Shown: positions 11,495 through 24,490, numbered from the stretch's first letter. The stretch is DNA of 64,000 nucleotides from Crotalaria pallida (GCA_037953625.1 CM075653.1:1922001-1986000); one strand, 5' to 3'. Translations and numbers: made by a program. Notes: generated by a model not told the origin, from the letters alone.

Positions 11495-12800
11495 TGCGAG
11501 ACCCCCAATTTAGGCCCAAATTTTTGTGTTATTATTTTATTTAGAAAAATAAGTTAATTTTGTTGGTCTATTTTATTTAATTTAATTTTATGCTAACTAC
11601 GTAATTTGAAACTATATACGTATATAGGTTATGTTATATTATAAAGCGCCCAAATATATTGTTTAAATTATTTTAAGATTTCGATTTAACATATATTTTT
11701 CGATAGAAGTATTTTCTTTACATGATTTTTATGTGTCGATGTATATGTTAAGTATAAGTATTTTAATTATTTGAATTAAAAGTTTATGAAATGGATCTTG
11801 AAAGAAATGACTCTATAACTTTAAAAAATTCATAACTTTTAAACCGTAAATCCAAAATTTCGAACTTTATGTCAAAACAATCGTATTGAAATGTAAATTT
11901 CAAAAATGTAAAAATTAAAATTTTATTTGGAAGTTTTCGAAATTTTATATCTAATGCAGTATACAGTACGAAAAATGAGTATATTTGACTTGGAAAATTA
12001 ATTTTGGACCTATAATTATTTATTTGGCTTAAAAATAATTTGTATTATAAAAATATATATTTTTAGAGGCCTATGATTGGCTGCACCGTCCAGAAATTAT
12101 TTTCTGGAATAATTTTTTAATGTCATGTTATTTTGAATTGATTTTATTGGTTGAATGTGTGGTGTGTTATTGTATGAGTAAAAGCTAAAGATTTTTTCCT
12201 CCCTCCAGCCTTTGAATTACGTCCAGTCAGCAAGGGAGATGATTCATTCATTTTCAGCACATGTTTCTTTGTTCAATTTGAATTTGCATGGGTTTTGTGT
12301 AAGGCATTAATTATCCACTACAAACAATTAGGTTCTCATTAGTACTAAGTATTCAAAAAAAAATTTCCAGAACTTGGACTCCAAGTCCCCTCCCATTCGT
12401 GTGAACCCTTTTGGTTTGGGGTAGGAATGGCTAAACTTTCATAGTTATAAACAGAGGTTTCCTAGATTGGGTTTTCCTTTTTCCTACACATTATTGTTAC
12501 ACTTAGAAAAATTTGTGAAAGACTCTAGCTAGAGAGAGAGAGCAAAACCGTGGAGTCTAGAGGAAGGGGGAATGAAGATTTTGATTTTCTTTTGGTGAAA
12601 ACTTGTGTGATTGATAAGTACTCTAATTGATTTAAACTTATTTGAGGTTGTTTTAATCATTTCTTCTTCAAAAAGAAAAATAATAAGAACAAACCTTTAT
12701 CCTTTCTTCTTCTTGTCGATTCTTAAAAAGGATTGTTTTAATCTCTCAAAAAATATTGATTTTTGTATTAGTTTGATGATTTCTTGAGTTATTAAAAAAA

Positions 12801-13734
12801 GGCTTAAATACTGTTTTGGTCCTTTATCTTATATCTAGGTTTCAATTTGGTCCTCTAACTATTAAAAGAGTCAATTTAGTCGTCCTCTATTTTTATGAAG
12901 TTTGTCAATGTTGCCCTTCCGTCATAACACCGTTAGAATTAATCGAAACATTCTAGATTCTCACCGACGATGAATTTTGCGACGGATTTTTTTAAATATA
13001 ATTAAAAAAATTCGAAAAATTATAAACAAAATCATTTTTTTTAAAGAAAAAAACTGAAAATATTTTTTAAAATATCCTGCAATTTATTTTTTTAAATATT
13101 TTAAATATTTTTAAAAAATAATAAAAAATTTCAGAAAATTTTTAAATAATCAGTTAAATATTTTTAAAATTTATGAAGATTTTATTTTTGGTTTTTTAAT
13201 ATTCTAAAAATTAATATAAAAATAGTAAAAATATAAAAAAAATCATAAAATTATTTTTTTAAAAAATTTGTGAAAAAAAACGAAATTTTTTTTATGATTT
13301 TTATGAAAAAAACGAAAAAGTCGTTTTAAAATATTTTACTGATTATTTAAAATTTTTATGAAAATTTTTATTATTTTTTAAAAATATTTAAAATATTAAA
13401 AAAATTGCGGATTTTTTTAAAAAATATTTTACAGTTTTTTAAAAAAAATATATGAATTTTTTATTATTTTTCGATTTTTTTTATTATTTTTTAAAAAAAT
13501 CCGTAGCAAAATTTGTCGCAAAATTCGTTGCAAAATCCATCGCTAACGCATGCACTGTTTGAAGGAATCTCCGGTGAGAATCTGGAATATTCCGATTAAT
13601 TCTAACAGTGTTATGACGGAAGGGCAACATTGACAAACTTTATAAAAATAGAGGACTAAATTGATTCTTTTAATAGTTAGAGGACCAAATTGAAACCTAG
13701 ATATAAGATAAAGGACCAAAACAGTATTTAAGCC
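12801..13734. mobile_element. Long MITE with about 190-bp terminal inverted repeats
   Basis: Both ends read inward as GGCTTAAATACTGTTTTGGT and stay nearly identical through GGTTTCAATTTGGTCC, the TTGTCAATGTTGCCCTTCCG segment and the ATTCTCACCG segment. The flanks TTAAAAAAA (12792-12800) and TTAATAAAA (13735-13743) match at 8 of 9 bases, suggesting a Mutator-like 9-bp target duplication. The interior is an A/T-rich near-palindrome with no gene. Confidence 0.85.
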
Positions 13735-14404
13735 TTAATAAAAATCTTTTTTAGCCAAAGAAACGAAACTAAGTTGATTTTGTGTTTGATAATGAAATAA
13801 TTATAAATGGTTACGAGTTATATGCTGTTGAGTTATGTTGTTATATTCTTGATGATGATTATTTATATGATGCTATGTGATTTTATTTGAAAGCCTTGAG
13901 TCATGATTTTTATAAATTATTTGTTAATAATATGATGATTGTTTGATTTATGTTTTTATTCCTTGTTAGAGCCAAATGAATAAAAAAAACAAAAGGGTTT
14001 CGCAGGGATGATAAATTCAAGTGAAACAAATCTTACCTTTTGATTTTTATATGATGGCCGAACTTCTTTAGACATAGGGATTTAATTGTTTTATGCATTG
14101 TATGATTTTACTTGTATAAGAATAAATTTCATTTCTTTTATTTTATTGTTGGCCGAAAATTATAGAAGAAAAATAATAAAATGATTTATTTGTTTGTGTT
14201 GTGAAAATTTGATTTAAGTTAAATGATTTCATGTATAAGTATTAGAAATAATTTTATGTGTGATTGTATGAGTAAACTAATGTGTATATGATTGTACAAA
14301 AATTTATTTGTCACTGTTTTTATTTATTTTTAGTAGGCCGAATTTTATATTATATGATTTGGTGATTTTTAGATATTTCCTAATTGTCTAAGTGTTGTAT
14401 GATA

Positions 14405-14880
14405 ATTATATTGTGTTTATTTGATTAAACAAACATGAAAATGAGCATTTTATTAATTTAAATTAATTCTGGAAAATTTAATTCTGGATGATACTTTAAT
14501 TTGGACCGTAGGTCCCAAAAATATAATAATGTATGTGTTTGTGATGATTAATTGTATATATGTATATATTGTGAAGTATAACATAAAAGTATGTGTTTTT
14601 ATGAAATAAAAGGACTTTTTGGTAATTAATATTAGTTGTTGTAATTTTTATTATAAGAGGCCAAAAATTTATTTGTAAAGTAAGGAAATGATTTTTGAAT
14701 TTGTTTAAATGTCAAAGTGTTAATTGATATGTGTATTATTGTTTTTTTATGTTAATATGCATGAAACATGAAAAATAATGAGCATTTTAAATAATAAAAT
14801 ATAATTCTGGAAAAATATTTTATTTTGGGCCGTATGGACAAAGAAAGAAATTTAATCATGTGATTTTGTTTATGATTAAT
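14405..14880. repeat. Diverged direct duplication inside the AT-rich element
   Basis: Segments about 14405-14535 and 14755-14880 share AACATGAAAAT..GAGCATTTT, AATTCTGGAAAA, TTTTGG(A/G)CCGTA and the ATGATTAATTGTA motif in the same order. The spacing is about 350 bp and the copies are clearly diverged. No coding role is evident. Confidence 0.5.
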
Positions 14881-15467
14881 TGTACGTGTGTTAGTTTATT
14901 AATAATAGGATGTATGTATGATTTTATGTGTGAAATAAAAATGAATTTTCAAGAAAATGTAGTTGCTGTCCAGAATTAAATAAGTAAGGAAAAATATTAT
15001 TTTTATAAGTTCAATGTTATTTTTAGACCTTGGTGGGTGTATCTTTTAGTAGGAAATTGAAAAAAATAATTTTCGGGTGAATTTGAAGTAATAATGCAAC
15101 TTATTTTATGTGGCTGGCCAGAAAAGATTTTATATGATTATGTAATACTTGAATTTTATTTAGATAGTAGGACTTGTGTATTGTGTATAAAAAAAAAGTG
15201 GCATGATTTTTGAGTGTATAGTTTAGGAGAAAAGTCATTTTTAAGTTAATAATATAATGTTGTCCAGATGTGATGATTGAGTTGATTTAAGTTTAAAAAT
15301 GAATGTAAGTTGATGAATACATGTGTTTATGTGTATGTTATGGAATGCTTGTTTGGATGAGATTTATAAATGATAAAAACATTTTTAAATGAAGTGTTTT
15401 GGTTATTTTAAACTAAAACAAAAATTTTGGTACCCAATGAAAATGATTTGTTTTAATATTCTATGTG

Positions 15468-16043
15468 TGTTTTTTGTTTTTTTTTGGATAATCAACGGGG
15501 CTAACAAGCCCAAAAAACCAAATTACATAAGTCTTGGGAAAACAATCTCATAGGCATCCTCACAAACAAGAGAAAATAAGACAGGGAGACAAGAGCCTAT
15601 AGAATAAACATAAAAACCACTAAGATGACCTAGATTAGCTAGAAGATCCGCACACCGATTAGCTTCTCGGAAAATATGAGAGATAGAGACTCTCCAGTCC
15701 ATGCACATAAGCTACCTAATCTCACGAACAATAGGAAAGCAATGATGATACGAAGCACAATGATTTGTGACCAAGGTCACAGCCACTTTCGAATCCATTT
15801 CCACTTCCAAGGCTGAAAAATGCAAGTCTCTAGCCAATCGCAGACCCCAAAGCTCAGCCTTAGTAGATGAACAAGATCCCAAAGCACAATAAAAACCATG
15901 CACAAACCTGCCAGTTGAATCACGAAAAATACCATCACAGGCTGAATTTCTTGTACCCTTTCTAAAAGAACCATCCACATTAAGCTTTATGAAATTCTCT
16001 TTAGGGGCCGGGGAGACCAAGAAATAAGTTTTTCCGTTTTCTT
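15468..16043 (-). mobile_element. 5'-truncated LINE with RNase H domain, poly(A) tail
   Basis: On the minus strand 16020-15523 encodes an RNase H-type domain of the kind found at the end of plant LINE ORF2 and in related reverse-transcriptase proteins. It shows LNVDGSF, a GIFRDSTGRF segment, STKAELWGLRLA, EMDSK and the HIFREANRCADLLA block. One in-frame TAG (15709-15711) interrupts it between VREIR and MCMDWRV, so it is not functional. The copy ends in an A-rich tail (minus strand, 15486-15471). Flanking repeats TTTTAATATTCTATGTG (15451-15467) and TTTTAATAATCTATGTG (16044-16060) match at 16 of 17 bases, the signature of target-primed reverse transcription. Confidence 0.85.
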
Positions 16044-16481
16044 TTTTAATAATCTATGTGTTTTAGTAGCTTGGTAGGTGTTATATAAGTATTTGGTTAG
16101 GGATAACCAAAACTTATATCAATTTACGTAATTATTTTATTTAAGTTTTGTTTTATTCTGAGTTACGTATCAGAAGTTTTGATTTAATTATTTACGTAAT
16201 TCGAATAGTGTGGTTTTGAAAATAAAATAAAATATTGTTTTACATTCAAATGCTTTACTTATGCTATATTAAAATTTCTCACTCCCTTTGTTGTATATTT
16301 TTAGTTACCGAAAGTGTTTACACTTTCCTATGCTGAGGAAAAACATGCTTCTATCGTCAGTACGTGAAGTATAAGCGTAGTCCATTTAGGACTAAGTCCC
16401 TTCTCATATTGCAACCATAAGTTCAGGGCTATTTTGGTTTAAGACATGTAGGAATGAATGCATGTTTTTGAAATGTATGTT

Positions 16482-16483
<2 letters not shown>

Positions 16484-16528
<45 letters not shown>
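16484..16528. repeat. (TA)n microsatellite
   Basis: About 45 bp of uninterrupted TA dinucleotides. It is inside the AT-rich unclassified element. Confidence 0.97.
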
Positions 16529-16529
<1 letters not shown>

Positions 16530-16856
16530 CCTAGAGTCTTATGTTTTGAAAAATCCAATACGTGAAATGTTAATGACTGTTTTGAATAAACATAATTGAA
16601 ATATTGCCATGGTTATACAGGTTTTGAACAACAGCTTCATATTGTTTTGGGGTTAATACTCAAAGTTAATGCACTAATGACTGAACTGGTGCCCATATTA
16701 AAGTTATGACTTAATACTTTTTATTAAAAATCTCACATTTGTGCTACAAGGATTACTTTAATTTACTAAACATATTTAATCAGATTTCAGGGGATATTTT
16801 GTCGTTTTCCCATTATTTTACTCAATCATCCATTGTTTTATAGTTAGGGTGTTACA

Positions 16857-17100
16857 TGCGGCAACTCAACGAGAGTAAATCACACGAATTTCAGAGAGTG
16901 ATTCTTTAGCAAAACTGAGCTTGAATTTATGGGAAATATGAGTTGAAGCTCAACTATTTATAGAAGAGATTAAGGAGCTCTCAACTCATTACCTAACAGG
17001 TGGCAGAAGGAGAGAGAATTCGAGAGAATTCCTCAGGTTTCACTTAAAACCGCCTTTGATTTATCAAAAAATTTACCCAAATAACCATCAATTAATGAAC
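16857..17100 (-). mobile_element. LTR-like fragment, minus strand
   Basis: Read on the minus strand there is a CTATAAATAGTTGAGC box near 16965-16950 followed by a leader-like stretch that ends at the TGTAACACC junction near 16856. This is the pattern of a retroelement U3/R region. It may be part of the same element as 11495-16855. There is no coding sequence. Confidence 0.35.
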
Positions 17101-17622
17101 TAGGTAACAATTATCGGATGCCTAAATTGTCTACAAAATCGAAATTCACTTAGGTTAGCCCAAAAGTGAAGTTTTCGATAATACAAATGTTCTTAAATAA
17201 ATACCAGCTTTAATTTTTTTCCAAGTAGACCATAAATTTTCTACAAGAAATATATGTTTTTATCAACCAAAATTGTCTCTCATAGTCACTAATTGATTGT
17301 GGGGTATCGCTGTTATTGGCGTAAGCAAAAGCATATTTTTTTTAACCAACCATAAATCTAAAAACAAATTCGATTATGAAATAATAAATAAAAAAAAATA
17401 GATGTCTCCAAATCTTAATGCCATGGTAACTCAAATATTTGTTTCTATGTTTTTCACATGTGACCCATTTTCTTCATTTACCCTCCAAAGCATGATTCTA
17501 TTGAGTTCATGAAATAAATTATTATGGTACATGACAGATATAATAAATAATCAAGGTGTCATATGATACTATTTAGACTAAAAAAAAGTAAAGGAAATGA
17601 GAGTTCACAAGGATCCTAATCA

Positions 17623-20007
17623 CTAATACAAGGTAGCAGGAACGTCTGTGTCAAATGAAAGTTCACATGCTTTAGAGCTTCTTGGAAATGTCTTTATTTG
17701 GTTGGCAATTTTGCAACATACTTCTGTATTGGAGATTATTATGTTAATTGCCATTTTCTTCAAGATGCTTGCATTTTTCAAGATATATGCTACAATTTCA
17801 AACTCACAATCTTGACCAATAAATTGTTCGAATGTCACTTCTTTAAGACATGACGATACACATGTAGGAACAAGTTTTGGGCATATCCAACTTGGCTCAC
17901 CAAAAATAAATGGAATATAACCCTGCTATATCAAAAAGAGGTAGATAATAAAATAAAGTTAAAAATACCAAAATGACTGTTAAAAAAATGATGTCGTAAG
18001 AGCGATGTTTAATAAATTAAAAATGTAAATTGTATACACCAACCACATGTTGGCTTAGGTAATCTTTATTTTCATATTCTATTTGGAATTTTTTTCATGG
18101 TTAAGATATATCTTTTATAATAATTTCCCTATAGTAAAATCAAATAAAGAAAAGGTAGAGCTAAATCACCCTCAGCTAACCTTATCAATGACAAGATGTT
18201 TAAGTTGAGGTGACTTGTAAAGCATATGTGTGAACATATTCCATCCATTGCCTTCTTTAGCAGTAAGCTCCAAGCGAGTTAAATTGTCAAACTTTGGTGT
18301 AATTCTTATTGTGAGGATAACATAGATACTGCATCAAAAAGTCAAATAGTAATAAGTCAACACTAATAGAATGAAAAATATGTTAAATAAAGGTTCTCTA
18401 AATTAAAATATAATTGGAGTTAAAACATATTGCATTCGTTATATTCATAATCCTAGTGATAGAAAGTTTGTTGAAAATTCGAGCACTAATTTTATCTTTT
18501 CATAGAGTTGTTTATATATATCTACGAGACAATAGCCAGGAAAAATTATTAGTTGGTCCTACTGCACCATGGTGATCCGGACTCATGTTAAAAAAATTTA
18601 AAAGTAAATAATAAATGGTGGTGATTATCCTGAACCATGAAGTCCTGGACCACCTAATAATTTCTCCAACAACCAGACCTATAAGTAAATGGAAACAACA
18701 ATATTACATAAGACAAAAAATAAAACACATATTCATAAAACACTTGTCCACATACCTGAGGAAAATGGCAACATAGAAACAATGTTTCTAGACAAGGAGC
18801 ATTTCCTGAAAGTTCATCAAGCAACTGACAGAAACCTTTTTGATAAGATTTATCGATATCCAAATCAACAGATTTCAAATGATTCATCCTTGAAAAAGTG
18901 ATATCTTCAAGACAGCCAGCAAAACGAAAAATTTCTAGATTTGGGATACTAAGTACAATATTTGCTTCAACAAGCATAGCGATCACAACAAGATGCTTCA
19001 ACCCGAGGTCTTGATGACAAATGCATAAAGATGTCAGTATATCACAGTCGATAAGCTCCAAGAACTCAAGATTCGAACAACTCGAGAGAATAAGATCTAA
19101 TTTATTTTCTTCCATCAGTACCATAACCAAAGAAATAGATTTCAAGGTTACGAGTTTTTCTGCTATTTCTTGATTAGGATTAAACTGACACTCATAAAGG
19201 GATAAACGTTTCAGATGTGATTTTTTGTTCGAGAGTAGAAGATGGCAAGGAAAATTGTATTTCTCATCATCATCATCATCATCGAGTGTAGCAAATTTAA
19301 ACTCAAGGTCAATTTTCTCACATTTCATCTCTATTGCTAGACTAACCCAATTATCAATGTATAAAGAAAACGGATGACCAAGGGGAAACCGAATTGTCAA
19401 TGCTAATGGCTTGTGAAGTTTGATTGTGTTAAGCACTCGATTAACTCGTTCAACAAATTGATATTTTTGAGGCAACGTTATATCCTCCAGCAAATGGTCG
19501 TCTTCCACATTTATATTGATCAATGTAGAATCGAGAACAAGATTTGATATATACAAACTTAGGTCTCTCCATTCGCGGGACACCAATTTTGTTCCAATGG
19601 CCTTTTTCACATTTAAGAATGTGAGGATGTAAGAGAGTAAGTCATCGGGTAATTTACCAATGTGGTCATGAACATCGGTTCGTTTTCCCTGTAACATTTT
19701 GTGACAAACACACAAACACTTATCAACAATATAAGACAACGTATAAAGTAACTATTTCGTACTATACTCCTAATTTTCACTTACGCCCTACCATTTCACA
19801 AAAAACATAATTTAATAAGGTTATCTAAATAATGACTTTTTTGTTATAATAACTCCTTGGAGATGGAAAATGTGATAAATGATAATTTTATAGCAGAACA
19901 ATATGTTTTAGAAATAATTTAATGATAAATTAGTCTAACTTTATTGTAGATAATAATATAAAATAACTCACAAGAGAAGTAACCTTGCATCTTGAACCTT
20001 GCTCCAT
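17623..20007 (-). CDS. F-box/LRR/FBD domain protein, possibly with a frame defect
   Basis: Proteins of this family are substrate receptors of SCF ubiquitin ligases; targets of the large plant FBD subgroup are mostly unknown. Exon 1 (20007-19972) gives MEQGSRCKVTSL. Exon 2 (19688-18756) has the F-box at about residues 20-60 (IGKLPDDLLSYILTFLNVKKAIGTKLVSREW, split by a conserved leucine pattern) and then leucine-rich repeats. Exon 3 (18328-18181) carries FDNLTRLELTAKEG..W and the FBD block SPQLKHLVIDK. Exon 4 (17922-17623) has CVSSCLKEVTFEQFIG and a stop. Exons 1, 2 and 4 are in phase 0, but exon 3 from its best acceptor is 148 nt and breaks the frame by one base. A weak acceptor before TTTGAC (exon from 18291) would restore it, giving 459 aa. 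It is therefore either a gene with an unusual acceptor or a recent pseudogene. An Asp run is encoded near 19262-19285. Confidence 0.8.
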
Positions 20008-20009
20008 TG

Positions 20010-22460
20010 CTTGTCCTGATATGCAAAATTAAATTATAAGTTAAGCCTTAAAAGAGGAACTGTGTGATTTAGTTAAACAGTTGATGTTAGTAAAATGGTC
20101 TTGTAAGACATTGAAAATGAAAATTTCTTTATAACATGCAATGGACGTGTTTTAACTTTATTTGATAAAATGAGAGTACTAAATTAAAAATTTTGCAAAC
20201 AGCTATAGAAAAAAATCATCACATGGCCATAACATGTTTCAATTTCACATTATTTTATCCCCAACAAATTGGTTATAATGAGTCCAAACTATAGTTCATT
20301 CTTTCATCTACTCACAGTACAAATGGTTCGGTCAAGCTTTAGTAATTAAAATCCTTCATTCTAACTTCTAATTAAATATGTACACTAGAACATCAATATC
20401 CAGCGTAACACTAGAAAATAATGTCATTTGAGATAAAAAATTATAAATTTTTTTGGGTTGAAGATAGACATATGTAATTACAAAACTTTCAAGGAATAAT
20501 ATATGAAAGAGTACAGTAATGAGAATCCTAAAATCGATCCTACCCTGATTCGTTTTAGTATCACCTTTTCTTTCGATCCCTTAGTTTTGATTTCTTGTTT
20601 TCCCCTCACTATTTCTTTCTTTTGTTTGCACTATAAAGATTACTTGAGATGAGCGTTACTCTAAGGAGTTTTAATTAACTTCTTAGTTCTTCAAAACTGA
20701 TGATTGAACATGATACTAGGTCACATAAATCATGCATCAATAATAAAGCCTTATCCATTAGGTAGTATACAACCAACCTGGTTACCACTAGACCATGACT
20801 TCCATATCCCACAAATCACATACAATTCAAGAAATTTAGGGCTTTTATAACATAAAATATAAGGGTCCTGGAATTCGAACTCCACATTTTATCTACAAAC
20901 CTCATTTTAATGGTGAAAGTTCCAAAATATCCTTAATTCATTTGTTTTTTCCGACTGGGAGGTATCGGAAAATCTTTCCGACAGCCCCGAATCGGAAATC
21001 AGCCATGTTAGATCAACAAAATATTCCGAGAGAATCCTCTCGGAAATTTTTTTTCGAATATTCTTTGTATGATGCTAATGTTTGAACAAGTAGTTTGTTG
21101 TTCTGTAAAACTGTTTTGGGTTTCAATTTACTATAAATAGGACATCATTTTATTTTTATTATGTTAATTACAAATATCTGTTAAAACCACGATGATGAGT
21201 GTGAATGCAAAGAAACAACCAAAATTCTATTACAGAGAAACAGCTTTGAAATAAGGAGTGGCAGACAAATGCTAAGGCAAATATCCAAAGGCATGCAACT
21301 AAAAACAGAGGAGTGCAAAGCATTGGAAGATTGCTTGATACTAAAAGCCTAACATAAGACTAATGTTTTGCTTCTGCTTCACATAATTCCTAATGTGCAT
21401 TGCTGCTGCTGCTTGTGCTGTTGTTAAGGGAAGGAGGAAGAAGAAGATAAAAAGGGGAAGAAGAGTTGGGTTTGAAATTGACAAGGGTAATTCTGAAATT
21501 AAAAATAAAAATGGTGTTTTTGGATAATAAAAGGGTTTCAAATTCCAATACTCAAAATATAATGTAAATCATCATCAATCCATATAGATTATCAAGAGCC
21601 CAAAATCCCAATTTAAGCATCTAGGAAATGGGCATATTCCAAAGAACAACTTTTCAATTTACCACCTATATTATAGATTTTATAAATGAAATCTTCCACT
21701 TAGATTTTGATCTTTTTTTGATGTAACATCTAAAAATAATAATATATATTTGAAGTGACAATACTAATATTTAGAACTATGATTCTAACTTTTCAATTGC
21801 AACAATGATTCAAAGTTCTTCAATTCCAAAAGTAATAGATTTTTGAAAGATAGAATAAGAGTAGAAGAAAATAAGGTAATTGAACCTGAAAGATCGAATA
21901 TCTTCTCCGATGTATATGAGAGATCCTGAGAATTTGTGGATCGTTTCAATCGTTGAGAACTCCACCTGATTTCAAATTAAGGACTATCGTATTTTAAACC
22001 CTAATGGACAAGCTCATACGAAGTTCGACTTGAAAAGTGAGGTTTGTGAAATATTTTAAAAAAGGTTTCGGGAATAATAATCTCAAAACAATATTTATTA
22101 TGGGAGGAAATAAAGAAATATAAAAAAATAAAGAACTAATGTGTGACCACTTCGGCTTGTTAAGAGGAACATGGGTTGACAACTAGATGATGCTCGATAC
22201 AATGATATTTGTATGACTAAAAGAAAAATATGAGACATTTCTATCATTATCTTAATGATATTACCAATGAAGTAATATTAATATTAATATGGAGACTAGA
22301 TTCCATGGAGTAATCTTAATGATATTGTGACTCATGTTTTGAATCGAGTTAACTAGATTCCATTGAGTAAACTCGTACAAGTTTACAAGATTCTACAAGT
22401 TACGAGTCAACTCACGAGTTAACTCGTAGAATCGTTTGAGTTTACGAGTTTAGACTATAG
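20010..22460. other. Intergenic region, no gene recognised
   Basis: This stretch has no convincing coding exon. It holds short features only: a TAGTGGTAACCAGG-like segment on the minus strand near 20790 that resembles a tRNA A-box, a short hairpin-like TTCCGAGAGAATCCTCTCGGAA (21025-21046), and a poly-leucine/phenylalanine reading frame at 21541-21341 that I regard as low-complexity. Part of it may be upstream sequence of the F-box gene. Confidence 0.4.
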
Positions 22461-22552
22461 AATCGAGTTAAATCTGTTTAAAACTCATAATCGAGTTAAA
22501 TCGGTTTGAAACTCGAAATAGAGTTAAATCGGTTTAAAACTCGGAATCGAGT
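22461..22552. repeat. 28-bp tandem repeat, 3.3 copies
   Basis: Units start at 22461, 22489, 22517 and 22545 with the core AATCGAGTTAAATCGGTTT and the tail AAACTCG. The array stops 2 bp before the TGTAACACCCC start of the next element. A looser array of CGAGTTAACTCG-type motifs precedes it from about 22335. Confidence 0.9.
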
Positions 22553-22553
22553 A

Positions 22554-23720
22554 TGTAACACCCCGATTTTGATTCCCCAAAATATTACATTTATTTATTA
22601 TTTATTAGTAAAAATGAGGGTCAAATTTTTTTTTATAAACATGTTTCCTAAACGTTCATGAACAGATGCAATTTACAATTCATTTTAATTTCCAAAACAT
22701 CCTTTATTCTTGACTAATTACAAAAATAACTTTATTTGCACATTTTCTCGTAAGGACTTATCGTTGCCGTCTCACAAAATCGAGATTTCACAACACTCCC
22801 ATCACATGCACAATCCGTAAACTAAAAATACTTCTTCGCATTTCAAATATTGTCAATAAGTTCACCAATACCAGTAAATACAAAAGTTTCCCAAAAGCAA
22901 TTTGCTAACAGTACTTCCAACATAATCATAAAAGCATAAGAGTGCGGACATTAAGTCCCAAAATACATCAGAAGATAAGATAGTTACATCATATGTTATC
23001 CATAGTATGACTTTCCTCAGTTGAACTCGACCCTAATCAAAACAAAATAAAACACCCAGACCACAAGACCCACGGGACTCCCTAAACTGCTGGATGATCA
23101 TCATCGTCCTCTGATATTGTCTCCTCCTCTTCAGCCTTCACGTCCGCAAGCGGTGCGGCCTGTGTACCACGAGTGTAGTACGTCTGAGGTCCTCCGTCCA
23201 TATAGTCCCTCAAGGTAATGCGACCAATGTGCAGATCAATCCTTGCTCCTCTCAGACGATGTTCAGGGTCCTTAATCTCCAACCGAGTCAAGCCTCTCCA
23301 GATAAATCCATCAAGGGTGACTTCCCACGCTCCCCCTGCTAGGGGCCACATGGTAATCTGATCTCTATGTTGTACACCATCTGCCCGTTGCGTCCCCACG
23401 AAAAACAAAAAGAAACAATTATGTTATAGAACCATATATTTGGTTTAATTTAATTTAAGTTAGTTATTTAGTTTAAAAGTATTATTATTTGTGTGAGGAT
23501 AAAGAGCTTCGCTGGAATGTAAGGTACGACATCAACAGAGGTTAAGAGGTAGCTGCTGGAACGCCTAATCGAGGTGAGAGATAAGCTTTCCAAAGACATA
23601 ATGGCCCTTTGGGTAGCATTAAGATGTTCTCGATCATCTCAAAGATCAGAACTCCATAATTATTTGTCGAAATACGTGATGGCAATTGTTTGTGTGTGTT
23701 TAGCCAATCTACGTTGAGAC
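22554..23720 (-). mobile_element. Putative retroelement fragment with an unrecognised ORF
   Basis: The left boundary TGTAACACCCCG is a common start of plant LTR elements. Within it the minus strand has a reading frame at 23408-23082 (108 aa) with a G/W-rich middle (MWPLAGGAWEVTLDGF) and an acidic C-terminus (EEEETISEDDDDHPAV), on markedly higher GC than its surroundings. I do not recognise the protein. The segment 23505-23600 is also of higher GC and looks like repeat DNA. No right boundary or LTR pair was found. Confidence 0.4.
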
Positions 23721-24261
23721 GATAACTTTTATTTGTATGATTGACATTAATTATTAATTTGTATTGTGTATTTGAGAATTTTATTTATCAGCTTTGCATA
23801 ATGCTATATCATGAATGAACTGATGAAATGCTTACTATGTCAAAATACCTGCGATATCTGATTTACTGTTTTGAAAAGAAATTATCATCTGGAATTTGTT
23901 AAAGTTTGAAAGCATGTGCGATCTTATCGTCTGAAATAGTGTACAGTGATGGTGCACGTAGCACAAATAATCTTTTGTTGCAACTAGACTTTTTTCTTGA
24001 CATTTATCTTGCACAAAAAAAATACAAAGCAAATCAAAATTTTGTAAATCCATTTATTTTGGATTGTCGAATAATAAGACATGCTATCTTACATGTCACA
24101 TTATCCATTAAAAAAACAAAAACAAAATCTTCATGATTTCTCATATTCAAGCATAATTGGTAGAACCAAGATTCTCACATTTGTTATGAATGCAAATTTA
24201 TTTCAATATAGTTATGAGTGCAAATTTGTAGCATGAAATCTCGGGACACGAAGACTTTAGT
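23721..24261. other. Intergenic, nothing recognised
   Basis: AT-rich sequence with overlapping short reading frames on both strands but no splice-consistent exon, repeat boundary or homology that I can see. Confidence 0.5.
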
Positions 24262-24490
24262 CATTCATGTTGATCACTATTTTGACCATTAGTTGTCGTA
24301 TTACTTTTTCAACTATTATTATCCTCATCCCTGTCACCGTCAATACCACTACCACTACCACCATCATCAAACAATCACTGTTTGGATAATCATCACAACA
24401 AATATTGCCATCATTACCATCCCAACAGCCATTACAAGCACCACCTTGACCATTACCATAATCATTATCACCACCCCACCCCTTTTTCAA
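24262..24490. repeat. Degenerate CAT/CAC trinucleotide low-complexity tract
   Basis: The plus strand is built of imperfect CAT, CAC, ACC and ATT triplets, so both strands show spurious frames rich in His/Thr or Gly/Asp. A similar tract lies at 30110-30290. Confidence 0.8.

Larger units (their letters stand above)
11495..16855. mobile_element. Putative unclassified LTR-type element, AT-rich, non-coding
   Basis: The region ends with AGGGTGTTACA (16846-16856), the mirror of the TGTAACACCCC found at the start of another element at 22554. Its left part begins near a GAGACCCCCAATTTAGGCCC segment. The interior is very AT-rich and has no long reading frame apart from an inserted LINE (15468-16043). 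It also contains a MITE (12801-13734), diverged internal duplications near 14405 and 14755, and a TA microsatellite. The element type and left boundary are not established. Confidence 0.3.

Noticed and set aside
21341..21541. Signal-peptide-like frame on the minus strand (second NCR-type gene?)
   Set aside because: It is rich in Leu/Phe but no cysteine-rich exon follows in any frame downstream.
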